From Shinisaurus crocodilurus (Eukaryota; Chordata; Lepidosauria; Squamata; Shinisauridae), in assembly GCA_021292165.1 (NCBI GenBank), contig CM037879.1, forward strand, positions 283,686,272-283,750,271: DNA of 64,000 nt. Reading direction: 5' to 3'. The notes under the pieces were generated by a model. That model had not been told where the DNA came from and did not search any database. It saw nothing but the letters and a program-made list of their open reading frames with translations. The translations under genes were made by a program, and so were the position numbers. Positions 1 to 10,197 of the stretch are shown one piece after another (the stretch's first letter is position 1; the number at the start of each line of letters is the position of its first letter).

Positions 1-616
1 CCCCCCCCCGACTGCATTTTCCTTCCCCCACTTCAGTTGACATAAATTGCCTCAATATACTCTGGCCTTTTGTGGGGTTATATTTCATCTTTTAACGTCA
101 CACCTTAATATTTCTTTACATACCTAGAGAGTCTTCCATGTGTGCCAAAATAGCGGCCTGTGAGTGGCCCTGTTTCACTGCGCAGCTGAAAGGCACCAAA
201 CCACCCTGATGTGTGATAGGGGGTATTGATAGATATAGGATTATCAATACAGTTGGAAAGCTGAACACTAGAAGTACATTTTAGCAGCAAGGTGAGCAAG
301 TCTTCCACAAGATTTCTCCATGGATTTTTAGTACACTAGATGGCACTACAGTATGACTTTTATATGCTGTGGGGTGGCGGGGGGGGGGGGAGAAAAGATG
401 TCACAATTTCCCCTTCAGCTTCAGCAAACTTGAGCAACTTTTATCAGGTATATATTTTTTTCAGAGCCCTCCTTTGATATGTTATTTGTTATGTTTGCAC
501 TTTAATTTTCAGATCATCAGCACCACAGAAGTAATTGCACCCACTTTGATTTTTTTTTAATCAAATTGAAAAAAAAATAATAATCCCAGAAAAGAATTCA
601 GATAAATAAATAAAAA

Positions 617-647
<31 letters not shown>

Positions 648-900
648 GGAACTAATTTACCTCTGGCTAGATGCAAAATTATTCTAACATGCCAGGATTA
701 AGGGGCTCGATAGACGTGAAACGTTCTGTACCAATTACATGGCTCCTCGGTAAACTTTGCTTATCAAAAACATTAAAGTCACTCCAAATGAATAAAGCCT
801 TTAGATTCCCTCAATGGAAATATCCTTCTTAATGTAGATCAAATGAATGGCTCTGAACTGTTGGCCTTGAGGGGTATGACATCCAAAACAAGAGCGTGTG
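1..900. other. No gene recognised; simple repeats only
   Basis: No frame longer than about 70 codons has protein-like composition here. The stretch contains homopolymer runs (C at the left edge, G near 378-390), a purine (GA)n microsatellite at about 622-648 and AT-rich DNA. I recognise no mobile element end. Confidence 0.5.
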
Positions 901-1003
901 GATATGTTAAAGAGAGTGATTGGTATGCAATCAACGTAGAGAGAATAAATTAAGTTCCCTGCTCCCACCCCTACTACAGAAACAGCTCCTCAGGCTTACT
1001 CAC

Positions 1004-1185
1004 CTGCAGGCTTGCCTGTTCAAGCAAAAGAGTTTCTTTGCATCCATTCACCCACGGATTCCTTTGCTGGACAACACCCGTGACAAACACCATCAAACGG
1101 TCATTCTCAGGTGTCAGCCCCATGAGCGGCTGTGAACTGTGAGGGGTCCTCGGGCCATTCACTGGACAGTGATTGTCCTCCACCA
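1004..1185 (-). CDS. Possible internal protein-coding exon, unidentified
   Basis: On the minus strand a 182-bp open segment is bounded by a good splice donor (CTGCAG then GTGAGTAAG, junction at 1004/1003) and an acceptor-like TTGTTGTGCAG ending at 1186. The frame contains TPENDRLMVFVTGVVQQR and continues NPWVNGCKETLLLEQASLQ, ending in phase 0 at the donor. Composition is protein-like and no repeat was recognised over it. I cannot name the protein. The acceptor has only a modest pyrimidine tract, and open stretches of this size occur by chance, so this is an inference. A decayed transposon frame is the main alternative. Confidence 0.3.
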
Positions 1186-1257
1186 CTGCACAACAATCAA
1201 GGGTGAATGAGACCCAGTGTTTCACCGGAGGCCATCAGGAGATGGCAGTGGAGGCAT

Positions 1258-1335
1258 GGCAGCTATAAACAGGGGAGACTGGTCAGTGGGGCTCCTCATC
1301 CATTGCAGCTTTTATTCTGAGCTTTATAGGAGAAG
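1258..1335. repeat. Half of a fold-back repeat related to 16620-16825
   Basis: The stretch with GGGGCTCCTCATCCATTGCAG followed by CTTTTATTCTGAGCTTTATAGGAG matches the left arm of the fold-back element at 16620-16704. The second arm is not visible here, so this is a partial copy. Class is unknown; a non-autonomous DNA element is inferred from the fold-back copy. Confidence 0.5.
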
Positions 1336-1384
1336 CTCTCTCAGTTTCTCATTTCCCCCCCCCCATCTTAAGTGCAGTTTGTCC

Positions 1385-1650
1385 TGAATTTTGAGATTTT
1401 TTTAAAAAGTTTGCATAAAAATGTGTACACACATTTTTGTGCATTTCTCCCAATATATGCATTTTTGTATGCAATTTTGCAAGTGTACAGGGGGGGGGTT
1501 TGCAAGCAATTTTCCTAATGTAGTACCTTTTGCAACATTATTTTTCACAAATATGTATATTTGGAGTGAATATTTCCCTAAAATATATTTTTGTATGTAT
1601 TTTGAATGCATTTCTGTTGCTGTTTGGAGAATTCCTTTGCACAATTCAGA
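1385..1650. repeat. AT-rich interspersed repeat with periodic TGCATTTTTG
   Basis: The segment is built of recurring words such as TGCATTTTTGTATGCAATTT, CCTAATGTA and ACATTATTTTTCACA, and ends near TTTGGAGAATTCC. The same words in the same order occur at about 2785-2960 and 58150-58440 (+) and, reversed, at 9985-10130 and 55075-55320. It is therefore a dispersed family. Its ends and class could not be fixed. Confidence 0.55.
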
Positions 1651-1663
1651 GAGATGGAGATTT

Positions 1664-1765
1664 ATCGATTTATTTATTTATTTATTTATTTATAAATAAA
1701 TAAATATTTATACCCCGCCTTTTTTCCTGCAAGGAACCCAAGATGGCTTACATATTCCTTTCTGT
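1664..1765 (-). mobile_element. Sauria SINE, 3' tail only
   Basis: (TTTA)n/(ATAA)n, then TACCCCGCCTTTTTTCCTGCAAGGAACCCAAGATGGCTTACAT, is the reverse complement of the Sauria SINE 3' tail seen complete at 22245-22490. Only about 100 bp remain; the tRNA-like head and the core are absent. Confidence 0.75.
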
Positions 1766-2784
1766 TCGCAAATGGCTTTGAATGTGCGGAATTAGATAAA
1801 TTTGCATTACAACTCAAACTGAATGAATTTCTCCCCCATTCCTAAGATGGTGACCAGCCCAAGATTTCCCAGGGAGTGGTAAGACCAGCTGTAGCAACCA
1901 TTGTGACCAGTAGCTTCAAGAACCCCTGGGTAACAGATGAGGCAAGGAACAGTGCAGGTGTGTCAGTGCTGTATATAGGATCTCCCTCACCAGAGCACCA
2001 AAATATGTAAGGTTTGACCACAAAACATGATCTAACAGAGAGAGAAAAACTGTGAGTCACAGGATTCCTGTTTCTTCTTGGTCACGGAGGGGCGGGCATG
2101 CAGAAGGAGCTGTTGGAGGGTTGCAAAGCCAAATATGGGCATCCCTTTGAAGAGGGTGTCTGTCCACATTAGCCTACATAACTCTCCACAAACAACAGTT
2201 CAGCTCTGAGAAGAGGGCATGGGAGATGAGTGGGAGAGCGCGGCCATTTCATCAGCCGTGCTGAAAAGACTTCCCCTGTGAAACCTCCTCCTCCCTCAAC
2301 TGTCACCAGCAGCAGCAATTCCAGTAGCATTCAATTCCCCCCAGTTTGCTGAGGAAGTGCAGAAGTGTAGGATGAAATTGACAAGTTCTTTGACAAGTAG
2401 GGAATATAGCTTTGTTCTGCTAAACAGGCAGTGTGTGGCGAGGAAGAAACTGACAAGGATATTTACAAGAGGGAAATATGCCTCTGTGGGGCTACATAGT
2501 GGGCAGGCAGACTTGCAATTGTGAGCACTTGTGCAAGATAGACAAAATGATACATTTTTAAAAAAAATGACACCACTTGCGCAAAGTTCAAGATCCCCCA
2601 AGCCCCAGCTGTGCAAATTTGGATTTGACTGTGAAAATTACAATTTGCGCAAATGGCAGAACCCAGAAAAAGAATGCACATTTCCCCACTACAATCTGCC
2701 ACCACTTACCAGAATGAAAATGCTGTGGATTCCCGTCAGGCTTAAATGGAATGGAATTCCCAGCGTTGTACATCCCTACGAGTC

Positions 2785-2884
2785 CTAATACATGCATTTT
2801 GTAAACATTTTGCTTAATATACCTGTTTTTTGCAACCAGTGTTCCTAATATCATACATTTCTGAACATTATTTCCCCTAATATG

Positions 2885-2918
<34 letters not shown>

Positions 2919-2960
2919 CTGGAGAACTCCATTACTAAATCTGGAGAACTCCACATTTCA
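2785..2960. repeat. AT-rich repeat copy with (GT)n
   Basis: Words shared with 1385-1650 (TGCATTTTG, CCTAATAT, ACATTATTTCCC, GGAGAACTCC) show another copy of the same family. A (GT)n microsatellite at about 2887-2914 lies inside it, and a CR1/L3-type LINE begins just after. Confidence 0.5.
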
Positions 2961-2989
2961 AAGGATAAGTGAGTGTCGATTCACATGGT

Positions 2990-3975
2990 CACGTGGTTCG
3001 AGTGGTTTAAAATTAAAATGCAAACTGGATGAATGGGCATCAAACTGGCATATGTGGTTCAATGTAACTAAGTGTAAAGTGATGCACGTTGGGGTGAAAA
3101 AACCCAACTTCAAGTATAAGCTGATGGGATCTGAGCTAGCGGTGACTGACCAAGAAAGAGATCTTGGGGTTGTGGTGGACAGCTTGATGAAAATGTCGAC
3201 CCAGTGTGTGGCTGCTGTGAAAAAGGCAAACTCCATGTTAGGCATAATTAGGACAGGAATTGAAAATAAAACTTCCAAGATCATGCTGCCCTTATACAAA
3301 TCTATGGTGCGACCACACTTGGCATACTGTGTACAGTTCTGGTCACTGCACCTAAAAAAGGACATTGTAGAGTTGGAAAAAGTGCAGAAAAGGGCAACTA
3401 AAATGATCAAGGGACTGGAGCAACTCCCCTATGAGGAAAGGTTACAGCAGCTGGGATTGTTTTGCGTGGAAAAAAAAGGCAAGTAAGGGGAGACATGATA
3501 GAGGTGTACAAAATTATGCATGGTGTGGAGAAAGTGGACAGGGAGACCTTTTTCTCACTCTCCCATAATACCAGAACCCGGGGTCATCCCATGCAGTTGA
3601 TTGATGGGAGATTCAGAACAGATAAAAGGAAGTACTTCTTCATGCAGTGCATAGTTAAACTATGGAATTCACTTCCACAAGATGTAGTGATGGCCACCAA
3701 TTTGGGCAGCTTTAAAAGGGGATTGGGCAAATTCATGGAGGAGCAGGCTATCGATGGCTACTAGTCCTGATTCTCTATATGCTACCTCCAAGATCAGAGG
3801 CAGTAAGCCGATGTACTCCAGTTGCTGGGGAACATGAGCGGGAGGGTGCTGTTGCACTCATGTGCTGCCTGTGGGATTCCATGGGCAGCTGGTTGGCCAC
3901 TGTGTGAACAGAATGCTGAACTAGATGAATCCTTGGTCTGATCCAGCATGGCCCTTATGTTCTTATGTTATGTTC
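2990..3975 (+). pseudogene. CR1/L3-type LINE, 5'-truncated 3' half of reverse transcriptase
   Basis: The frame starting near 2995 reads KLDEWASNWHMWFNVTKCKV, then a segment typical of the region after the polymerase palm in CR1-clade LINEs (DLGVVVDSLMKMS, YKSMVRPHLAYCVQFW, LEKVQKRATKMIKGLE, YEERLQQLGL). It shifts frame at the A-run near 3470 and continues with RGDMIEVYKIMHGVEKVDRE, KLWNSLPQDVVMATNLGSFK. The non-coding 3' end includes CTCCAGTTGCTGGGGAACATG and GATCCAGCATGGCCC, and finishes in repeats of TTCTTATG, a CR1-like tail. The 5' part is missing and the frame is broken, so it is a dead copy. Assignment to L3 rather than CR1 proper is tentative. Confidence 0.85.
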
Positions 3976-4564
3976 TCCCTCATAAAATCAGGTTGAATCC
4001 AAACATGCTTTCCTTTGTACTTCAGGGCATTATGAACTCTGCTGAAAAGCAATCTGCTGCACATTTAGATCCTTCAAAAGTGGACTTTCTAATTTGTTTT
4101 TTACCATCAAGGTTGCTTTGATTTAAGAGGGAGAGTGTGCAGCCCTGCTGAGAACTTGCCCTTATGTTTATATCGTCTGAAGTATTTTTATGTTTTTGCC
4201 ACTCAAGCACACTAGGATCCCTATGTCAGGCAAACAATTTCATGGGAAAGGCAGAGAAGACCATTAAAGTGGACCCAACATCTTAAATTATAGCCTGATC
4301 AGCAGTCAGGTCAGGCTATTTTGAGATGACATTGTATTTTTAGCATCTCCTGGAGAAGATTGTTTCCTTGAGAATCAAAATGTTATGCCACCTCAGGGGT
4401 ATTTTTTCGATGCTTCCATGGCCATTTATTTCCCACATTCCCACATCTTATTGTCTAGGAGCACATCCATCAAATACGTCATTGATTTCACAGGTAGGCC
4501 GTGTATTTCCCATCTTCAATTGAAAGGGCATCCAGTGATTCAGCAAAGTGGGCTAGAAAATGAT

Positions 4565-4812
4565 TTTATTTTATTATTTATTTATTTATTTATACCCCGC
4601 CTTTTTTCCTGCAAGGAACCCAAGGTGGCTTACATAATCCTCCTCCTCCTCCTCTCCATTTTATCCTCACAACAACCCTGTGAGGTAGGTTAGGCTGAGA
4701 GGCAGTGACTGGCCCAAAGTCACCCAGTGAGTTTCATGGCCGAGCGGGGACTAGAACCCGGATCTCCTGAGTCCCAGTCCAGCACTCTCACCACTACGCC
4801 ACACTGGCTCTC
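4565..4812 (-). mobile_element. Sauria SINE, nearly full length
   Basis: Read on the minus strand it starts AGCCAGTGTGGCGTAGTGGTGAGAGTGCTGG, includes a B-box-like GGTTCTAGTCCCCGC, then the core GGGTGACTTTGGGCCAGTCACTG and CACAGGGTTGTTGTGAGGATAAAATGG, and ends TTCCTTGCAGGAAAAAAGGCGGGGTATAAATA followed by (AATA)n. This is the tRNA-headed, LINE-tailed Sauria SINE known from squamates. No sure target duplication was found. Confidence 0.9.
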
Positions 4813-4934
4813 ACTGGATGTGTGGGGATGTGTGAGGATGCTGCCCAGGGCAGTCATCATGATGGATTTACCTGGCTGCAGTGGCAACCTTCTGAGCAGT
4901 ACTGGGAACCTGGATCTACACACTTCTGATGGTG

Positions 4935-5075
4935 CCTCATGGTCCTGAGGTTCACCTCAGGAGCACTTTGCAGTAGAACCTTTAGTGTTGTAGCACTAAA
5001 CACCCTCTGGAACACATTACCAATTGTCATTAGACAGGCACCCCAATTTCTGAGATTTAGGGCACAAACCAATGG
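4935..5075 (+). pseudogene. L2-type LINE fragment (end of ORF2)
   Basis: The frame reads RTFSVVALNTLWNTLPIVIR, the RTFSV-A--LWN-LP motif found at the C-terminus of L2-clade reverse transcriptases; the 55561-55990 copy has RAFSVVAPFLWNSLP. Only about 45 codons remain. It probably continued into the 5500-6045 tail before a Harbinger-like repeat (5130-5490) was inserted. Confidence 0.6.
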
Positions 5076-5129
5076 GGACGCCCATAAGCCTCTGAACTCG
5101 CAGGATTACAGGCATCCTACGCAGGATGG

Positions 5130-5490
5130 GAGGAGCACAGAGGTGATGTTCACCTCCCCACTCCTCCCGCCTTGCAAGTCAGCTAGACGGCCAGTTTTGG
5201 ACATTTAGATGGGGAGGAAAGGAGGCTTGAGCTCTGTCAGGACCCATTGTATCCTGGCAGCTCCAGTCTCCTCCCCTTACCCACCCCTCGGAACTCCCCC
5301 TTTACCCCTTCTCCAAGGTCGGCCATATGACCTCGGAGAAGCAACCAGCATGGTTCTTTCTGCATCAGCTGCAAGGGGGGAGGGGGATACAAGCAGGGAT
5401 CCCCAGCTCCAAGGTCGGAGCTCTGTTTCTGACCTTGGTTCTGGTAATCTGAAGAACCCTATGGCCTGCTAGACACCATATAGGGTGCGA
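5130..5490. repeat. Harbinger-like long MITE family copy
   Basis: Contains CACCTCCCCACTCCTCCCGCCTTGC, AGACGGCCAGTTTTGG, CCTTCTCCAAGGTCGG, GACCTCGGAGAAGCAACCAGC, AGCTCCAAGGTCGGAGCTCTG and an end CACCATATAGGGTGCGATAGG. The same blocks in the same order are found at 45119-45590, 50888-51075 and 57172-57455. Better copies end in GGGCGCAATCCTA / TAGGATTGCACCC, which resembles the MITE at 34665-34775 that has a TAA target duplication. The class is inferred from those ends. Confidence 0.55.
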
Positions 5491-5499
5491 TAGGGGGTC

Positions 5500-6045
5500 A
5501 CTCTGCCCCACATCTTCTTAAAGTCCATCTCTTCACACAGGCTTTCCCTGAGGTATGATGCAGCCAGTTGTACTCTGCCCGACACACAGGAGTTCATAGT
5601 TTTAGAGCTTTTCTACATGGTGCATTTATTGTGCCGCTATTCATTCCTTTCTCATGGTTTTTTATGGGTTCTTTTAGATGAAGTTCAGGTCCACTTCTGT
5701 TTTTTACAAGCGCTTGCCCAAGTCCCCCCAGGTTGGGAAAAGGTAGTATTATATGAGAAAGTAGAAGAAAATGTATTTTCCTACTTGTAGAATTGTGCTA
5801 TTCTTCTATAGCACAGTGCCACCCAGAGGTTATGTAGCAGAAAAGCAGGAAAGGAAAAGCTCTTTGTGTACGGCAATTAACAGCCTTGTGTAGAAGAGCT
5901 CCTGTTGCCAATTAACCATTATTTATTATTGTGTTGTTTTATTATTGGTTTTTTTTTATTGTTATATTTTAACATTGCATGCTCACCCCTTTGATCGCTT
6001 TGTGGAAAGCGGTATATAAATTTGTATAATGAAATAAATTAAATA
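5500..6045 (+). mobile_element. L2-type LINE 3' end split by a possible inserted element
   Basis: At 5500-5600 the text (CACATCTTCTTAAAGTCCATCTCTTCACACAGGC) resembles the L2 stop-proximal region, and 5905-6045 carries an L2-like tail (TTGATCGCTTTGTGGAAAGCGGTATATAAATTTG, then AAATAAAT). Between them, about 5604-5903 begins AGAGCTTTTCTACATGG and ends TTGTGTAGAAGAGCTCC, an imperfect inverted pair consistent with a DNA transposon inserted in the LINE. A clean target duplication was not found. Confidence 0.45.
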
Positions 6046-6735
6046 AATACATTTCCCACAATGCTGCTGCGGAGTGAAGCTGGGTCCGGGATCATTGTGG
6101 GAAATTCAAAGGGTGGCTCTAGACCCAGCTGCCTGACACTTCTGAGAGTGCTGGCCGACACACACACACAAATAAAGGGTTGGGGGGCCGTTATCAGCAG
6201 TGGCAGTGGCCCAAGGACTGCCAGGGGCTGATGCCAGCTCTGCTGCTAAAATTAGGAATCCCGTACCTCTTCTTCCTCCTTCTTCTGAAAAGATCATTCC
6301 CCCAACCGGATGTTGCTTTCCAGTTGGCAATGCCTTTTGCAGGGGCGGAAAGGAGGCAAGGCTGACCATGCGTAACGTGAGGGCGGTAGCATGTTAATGT
6401 ATCTGGGAATGGGGGTGGAGCTAAGACTGTATAAGCATGCTCCGCCCCCACCTCAGCCTCTTTCCTTCCAGCTGCGCCATCCCTGGTCGCTCTTTCCGGG
6501 GGCTGAGTAGGATTTCCCCCCACACACACGCCAGCTACTTGACATTGTTGGTGCATTATTGGCCCACTCTGTACAGAGGCGCAGGAGGAGGGTTTAAAGG
6601 AGCAAAGCTGAGGCGGGTTAATCCAGTCCCGTTTGGTTGCTGCTTTGGTTGGCAGGGACGTGCGGAAAGTGACAGGTAGGAATAGGGATTGGTGAGCATC
6701 CTGAAGCACTTTTATGTCGATTAGCCATTCCTGAG
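6045..6735. other. Repeat-derived stretch without recognised gene
   Basis: The sequence includes an ATTTCCCACAATGCTGCTGC ... ATCATTGTGGGAAATTC inverted pair (6050-6107), with similar wording near 33890-34020. Several overlapping frames of 60-170 codons on both strands have no recognisable motif and are not supported as genes. Confidence 0.4.
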
Positions 6736-6794
6736 ACTTGTCACTTACTTCATTTGCACGCAGCCGCCCACGCCGGTCCCGTCATCACTTCCAG

Positions 6795-6914
6795 CGCGGC
6801 GGAAGTGACGCGCCGGGCCCCCTGCTCCGGCGCGCTTGGCTGCCGCCACTTTAAACAGAGCAGCGGCAGCCAAGCGCGCCGGAGCAGGGGTCCCGGCGCG
6901 TCACTTCCGCCGCG
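6795..6914. repeat. GC-rich palindrome, 52-bp arms
   Basis: Bases 6795-6846 and 6863-6914 are reverse complements of each other with one mismatch, around a 16-base spacer. The arms are very rich in CpG. Shared words (GGAAGTGACGCG, GCGCCGGAGCAGGG, CTCAGAAG) tie it to the fold-back elements at 13990-14350 and 17330-17735. It sits in the body of such an element and can mimic a CpG-island promoter. Confidence 0.9.
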
Positions 6915-6919
6915 GGCGC

Positions 6920-7164
6920 GGGCAGCGAGGGAGATGGCGGTGAGCGGGAGGCGGCGGCGGAGGCGGCGGCGGCGGCGGCAACTCAAGCGGCACGGAGAAC
7001 ACTCTCCGCGCCGCTCAGAAGAGCGAGATCGGGCCGCACCGCCGCCGCGGAGAACTACAAACCCAGGGAGGGCTCGTAATGCGTCCCTGGTGTGGCAGCG
7101 GCGGCGGCAGGAGCAGGGACGAGGGAAGGACCTGCCTATGGTAAGTGGGGGCGGCGGCGGCGGT
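6920..7164. other. CpG-rich triplet tract within fold-back element
   Basis: A (GGC)n/(GGA)n-rich tract at 6950-6980 and again at 7150-7165 surrounds text like GAGAACACTCTCCGCGCCGCTCAGAAG. This matches the middle of the fold-back family at 12310-12350 and 14040-14090. The long open frame across it is Arg- and Ser-rich on both strands and is explained by GC content rather than by a gene. Confidence 0.55.
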
Positions 7165-7252
7165 GGCCCATGGAGGGAGCGGGAGGGTCTCCGCGGGAGG
7201 AAGGGCAGCTCTTCTTCCTCTCGCGGAGACCCTCCCGCTCCCTCCATGGGCC
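7165..7252. repeat. Second GC-rich palindrome, 38-bp arms
   Basis: Bases 7165-7202 and 7215-7252 are reverse complements with one mismatch around a 12-base spacer. Each arm carries GGCCCATGGAGGGAGCGGG or its complement. It lies about 250 bp from the 52-bp palindrome and directly next to a Sauria SINE tail. Confidence 0.9.
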
Positions 7253-7267
7253 GCCGCTTTGGGAGTG

Positions 7268-8064
7268 ACTATACCTTATTTATATCCCACTTTTTTTCCT
7301 GCAAGGAAGCCAAGGCGGCTTACATAATCCTCCTCCTCCTCCTCTCCATTTTCTCCTCACAACAACCCTGTGAGGGAGGTTAGGCTGAGAGTCAATGACT
7401 GGCCCAAAAGTCACCCAGGAGCTTCATGGCTGAGTGGGGACTAGAACCCGGGTCTCCCAAGTCCCAGTGCAATACTCTAAGCCAGTGATGGCGAAACTAT
7501 GGCACGGGTGCCACAGCTGGCACGCAGGGACCTCTCTGTGGGCACTCGAGCCATTAGTCACCAGATCGCAACAAGACGGCCCCCTTCTGCAAAACACTAA
7601 TGATCTTGTTCTTTCTCTCAGTGTGGAACAGAATGATTTTATTCTAGAATTCCTCTTACAGAATTCTTTTCTACATTGTTATCACATTTAAAAGATTTTG
7701 AAGAATGATGCACAGAGCATGGCTTGCATGTAAAGCCCTAACAGTTGACCTGAGTGCTGCATGTGTTGCTCTCAAACTAACGGAGTATGAGCCAAGGTTT
7801 GACAAATTATCAGCATGCATGCAATAGCAAAAATCACATTAATTGTGCAAAAGCATGCCCAATGCAAACTTTTACCTAATGCAGTGTTTGCAGTCCAAGA
7901 CATAAAGTGTTTAAAATGTGTTTAGCACGTTTCGTTTTCTTGTTTATCTTGCTCATCCTAGTACAGGTTGACTTTTACTTTTACTAATCCAACACCTGTA
8001 GAAGCAGGGAAAGGACCCGGAGTAAAGCTTGCCCCATACCGTTTCTAAGCACTACGCCACACTA
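7268..8064 (-). mobile_element. Sauria SINE split by a hAT-like insertion
   Basis: Bases 7268-7482 are a Sauria SINE on the minus strand, from the TATAAATAAG tail side to the core and the phrase CAATACTCTAAGC. The missing head (CTAAGCACTACGCCACACT) reappears at 8045-8064. The 560 bp between begin CAGTGATGGCGAAACTATGG, a hAT-like terminus, and are bounded by CTCTAAGC (7475-7482) and TTCTAAGC (8043-8050). This indicates an insertion with an 8-bp duplication into the SINE. Confidence 0.75.
7483..8042 (+). mobile_element. hAT-like non-autonomous element, right end unclear
   Basis: The left end CAGTGATGGCGAAACTATGGCACGGGTGCC is typical of hAT elements, and the flanks form a near-perfect 8-bp duplication. 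The inside has no long frame. The right end (GCCCCATACCGTT) does not mirror the left, so the element is probably decayed or deleted at that side. Superfamily rests on the CAGTG terminus and duplication length. Confidence 0.6.
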
Positions 8065-8744
8065 GGGCTGTGCAAACTAGTGGCAGGGTACGGATGGCTT
8101 CTGGGGCCAACCGGGATCATCTACTCGGAGCCATGTGGTGCTGGGGGCAGTGACCAGGAAGGCTGTCCTCCACACTGGAAGGTGTGGCTTAGGGAAGGAG
8201 TGGGAACACCTGACCTTCTCCTATCTCGAGGCAGGGTGCGTTGCCCTAATCTCTCAGAGGCGGCTGCCTGACCTGAGGCAGTGAGTTAGCCTCCCGCACA
8301 ATCAGTCTCTCCCCCTCCCCCTTCTGCAGATCCTGGCTAATGATTAAATAAACGTGGCCCATTTCCCATCCAACACAGTCGTCTTGTCTCTTCATTTTTC
8401 CGCTACCGCCGTAATGTGAGGTCAGTCGAAATGCGTCACGTGACGTTATCAGGAGAGAGGAGGAGGGAGAAGATGTGAGGGGATGTTGCTCTCCCAATGC
8501 AATCGTATCTTGCCCCAGCTTGTGTTGTGAGCCAACTCTCGGTAACGTTGCATAAGCCTAAGATGGTGAGGAGCCACCATGACTTTGCGGCAGTACTGTT
8601 TTAGCAAAAATGTACAGGATGTTGCATCCATGCAGCAAAACACCCACAATGGCACACCAGTGCAGTATCTCGGGACAGTGTGTAACTAAGACAGTTCAGC
8701 TGCTGCTGACCCCCCCCCCCCCGCCCACACCCCACCATCAGCTG

Positions 8745-8996
8745 GGCTTCCATCATTCTTGACCTAGTCACCTCTAGATTAGATTACTGTAATGAGCTCC
8801 ATGTGGGGCTGCCCTTGAAGATAGTTCAGAAGCTTCCGTTGGTTCAAAAGGTGGCTGCCAGGGTTTTCACTGAAGCCACTTATCAGATCATCATATTACA
8901 CCAATCTTTCTCTAGTTTCACTGGTAGCCACTTTTCTTCCAGGCTCAATTTGAGGTACAGGTTTTGGCCTTCAAAGCTCTAAACATCCTGGGCCCA
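8745..8996 (+). pseudogene. L2-type LINE fragment
   Basis: The frame reads LDLVTSRLDYCNELHVGLPL, then KLPLVQKVAARVFTEATYQ, the region following the polymerase core in L2-clade LINEs. It ends where a CR1 3' end begins at 8997. About 80 codons remain and the element's own 3' end is missing. Confidence 0.75.
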
Positions 8997-9411
8997 GATG
9001 ATAAAGGGACTGGAAACAAGGCCCTATGAGGAGAGACTGGAAGAACTGGGTATGTTTAGCCTTCAGAAGAGGAGACTGAGAGGGGAGATATGATCGCACT
9101 CTTCCAGTACTTGAAGGGTTGTCACACAGAGGAGGGCCAGGATCTCTTCTCGATCATCCCAGTTTGCAGGACACGGAATAATGGGCTCAAGTTACAGGAA
9201 CCCAGATTCCACCTAAACATCAGGAAAAATTTCCCGACTGTCAGCGCAATAAGACAATGGAACCAACTACCTAGGGAGGTGGTGGGCTCTCCCAATCTGG
9301 AGGCATTCAAGGTGCAGCTGGACGGCCATCTGTCAGGGATGCTTTGACCTGGATTCCTGCATTGAGCAGGGCCCCTTCCAACTCTACTTTTCTATGATTC
9401 TATGATTCTAA
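8997..9411 (+). pseudogene. CR1 LINE 3' end, 5'-truncated
   Basis: It begins in ORF2 with [20 protein letters not shown], shifts frame near 9085, and continues [20 protein letters not shown] and IRQWNQLPREVVGSPNLEAF to a stop after DGHLSGML. It then has CCTGGATTCCTGCATTGAGCAGGG and CCTTCCAACTCTACTTTTCTATGATTCTATGATTCTA. The C-terminal motifs and the 8-bp ATTCTATG tail repeats are diagnostic of CR1. One frameshift makes it inactive. Confidence 0.92.
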
Positions 9412-9469
9412 GTGTTCAGCCTCAGAGAGGGTGGGAAGGAGTGTGAGGCACCATCAGGATACTTTGTAC

Positions 9470-9520
9470 TGTTGTTGTTGTTGTGGTGGTGGTAGTGGTG
9501 GTGGTAGTGGTGGTTTTCGG
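9470..9520. repeat. (TTG/TGG)n microsatellite
   Basis: Runs of TTG pass into TGG/TAG triplets. It is in unannotated sequence after the CR1 tail. Confidence 0.7.
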
Positions 9521-9984
9521 TTGTGTGTGAACATTTTTGGAAGTGCTACCCCCAAAACAGAGTACATTTTTGTGGGTGATTTTGGGGGTACTCACAAAAA
9601 TGTTTACTTATTCCCCCCCCCACTTTATTATCACTCTCAATTAACCTCACCTGCCCTCATTGTTGTCATCATGTGGCTGTGAATTGGATTGTCTACATAA
9701 CATCATGATGGAAAACAGATTACCCGAGTGAAACTGGTAATACCGGTTCTACTTGAATATAGAAACTTGGGAATATTCAGTGCTGCTTTATTCATGCATA
9801 CATTTCATTCATCCTCAGAAACAATAAGGAATCAATAATTTTGTGATTTGTAAGGTTCAGGGGAATTACAAGGGCTGCCTCGGGCCAGGGGTAGAGGTGG
9901 ATGAAAAATGTGTAGGGTCCCAATTTGTATAGGAACTTACCAAATTCCCACCTCCTGAACATATACATGAGCTGGTACACTTGT

Positions 9985-10130
9985 GCGCCAAAATATGCCC
10001 TTTCAGAATTTTGCACTACAATTTGCAACTCAAGCAATGCATCCAAACTGCATATATTAAGGAAAGGTGTGCACAAAAATGAGTAAATTGGCGGAATGTA
10101 TGCACAAAACTGCATTATATTAGGGTAAAA
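9985..10130. repeat. AT-rich repeat copy (reverse orientation)
   Basis: Contains the reverse complement of the family words seen at 1385-1650: TATATTAAGGAAAGGTGTGCACAAAAATG, GTATGCACAAAACTGC. Copy is partial. Confidence 0.45.
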
Positions 10131-10197
10131 ACACCCCTACAATCAGGAAAATGAGAAATGGAGTGAAACTTAAATTGACAGGTTTGCTCTTCTCTAG

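Noticed and set aside
2888..2914. Regulatory Z-DNA (GT)n
   Set aside because: Many similar dinucleotide tracts occur across the window, with no sign of function.
6754..7383. 209-codon Arg/Ser-rich frame (and a 165-codon frame opposite)
   Set aside because: It spans two palindromes, a GGC tract and a Sauria SINE tail; composition is explained by GC content and repeats.
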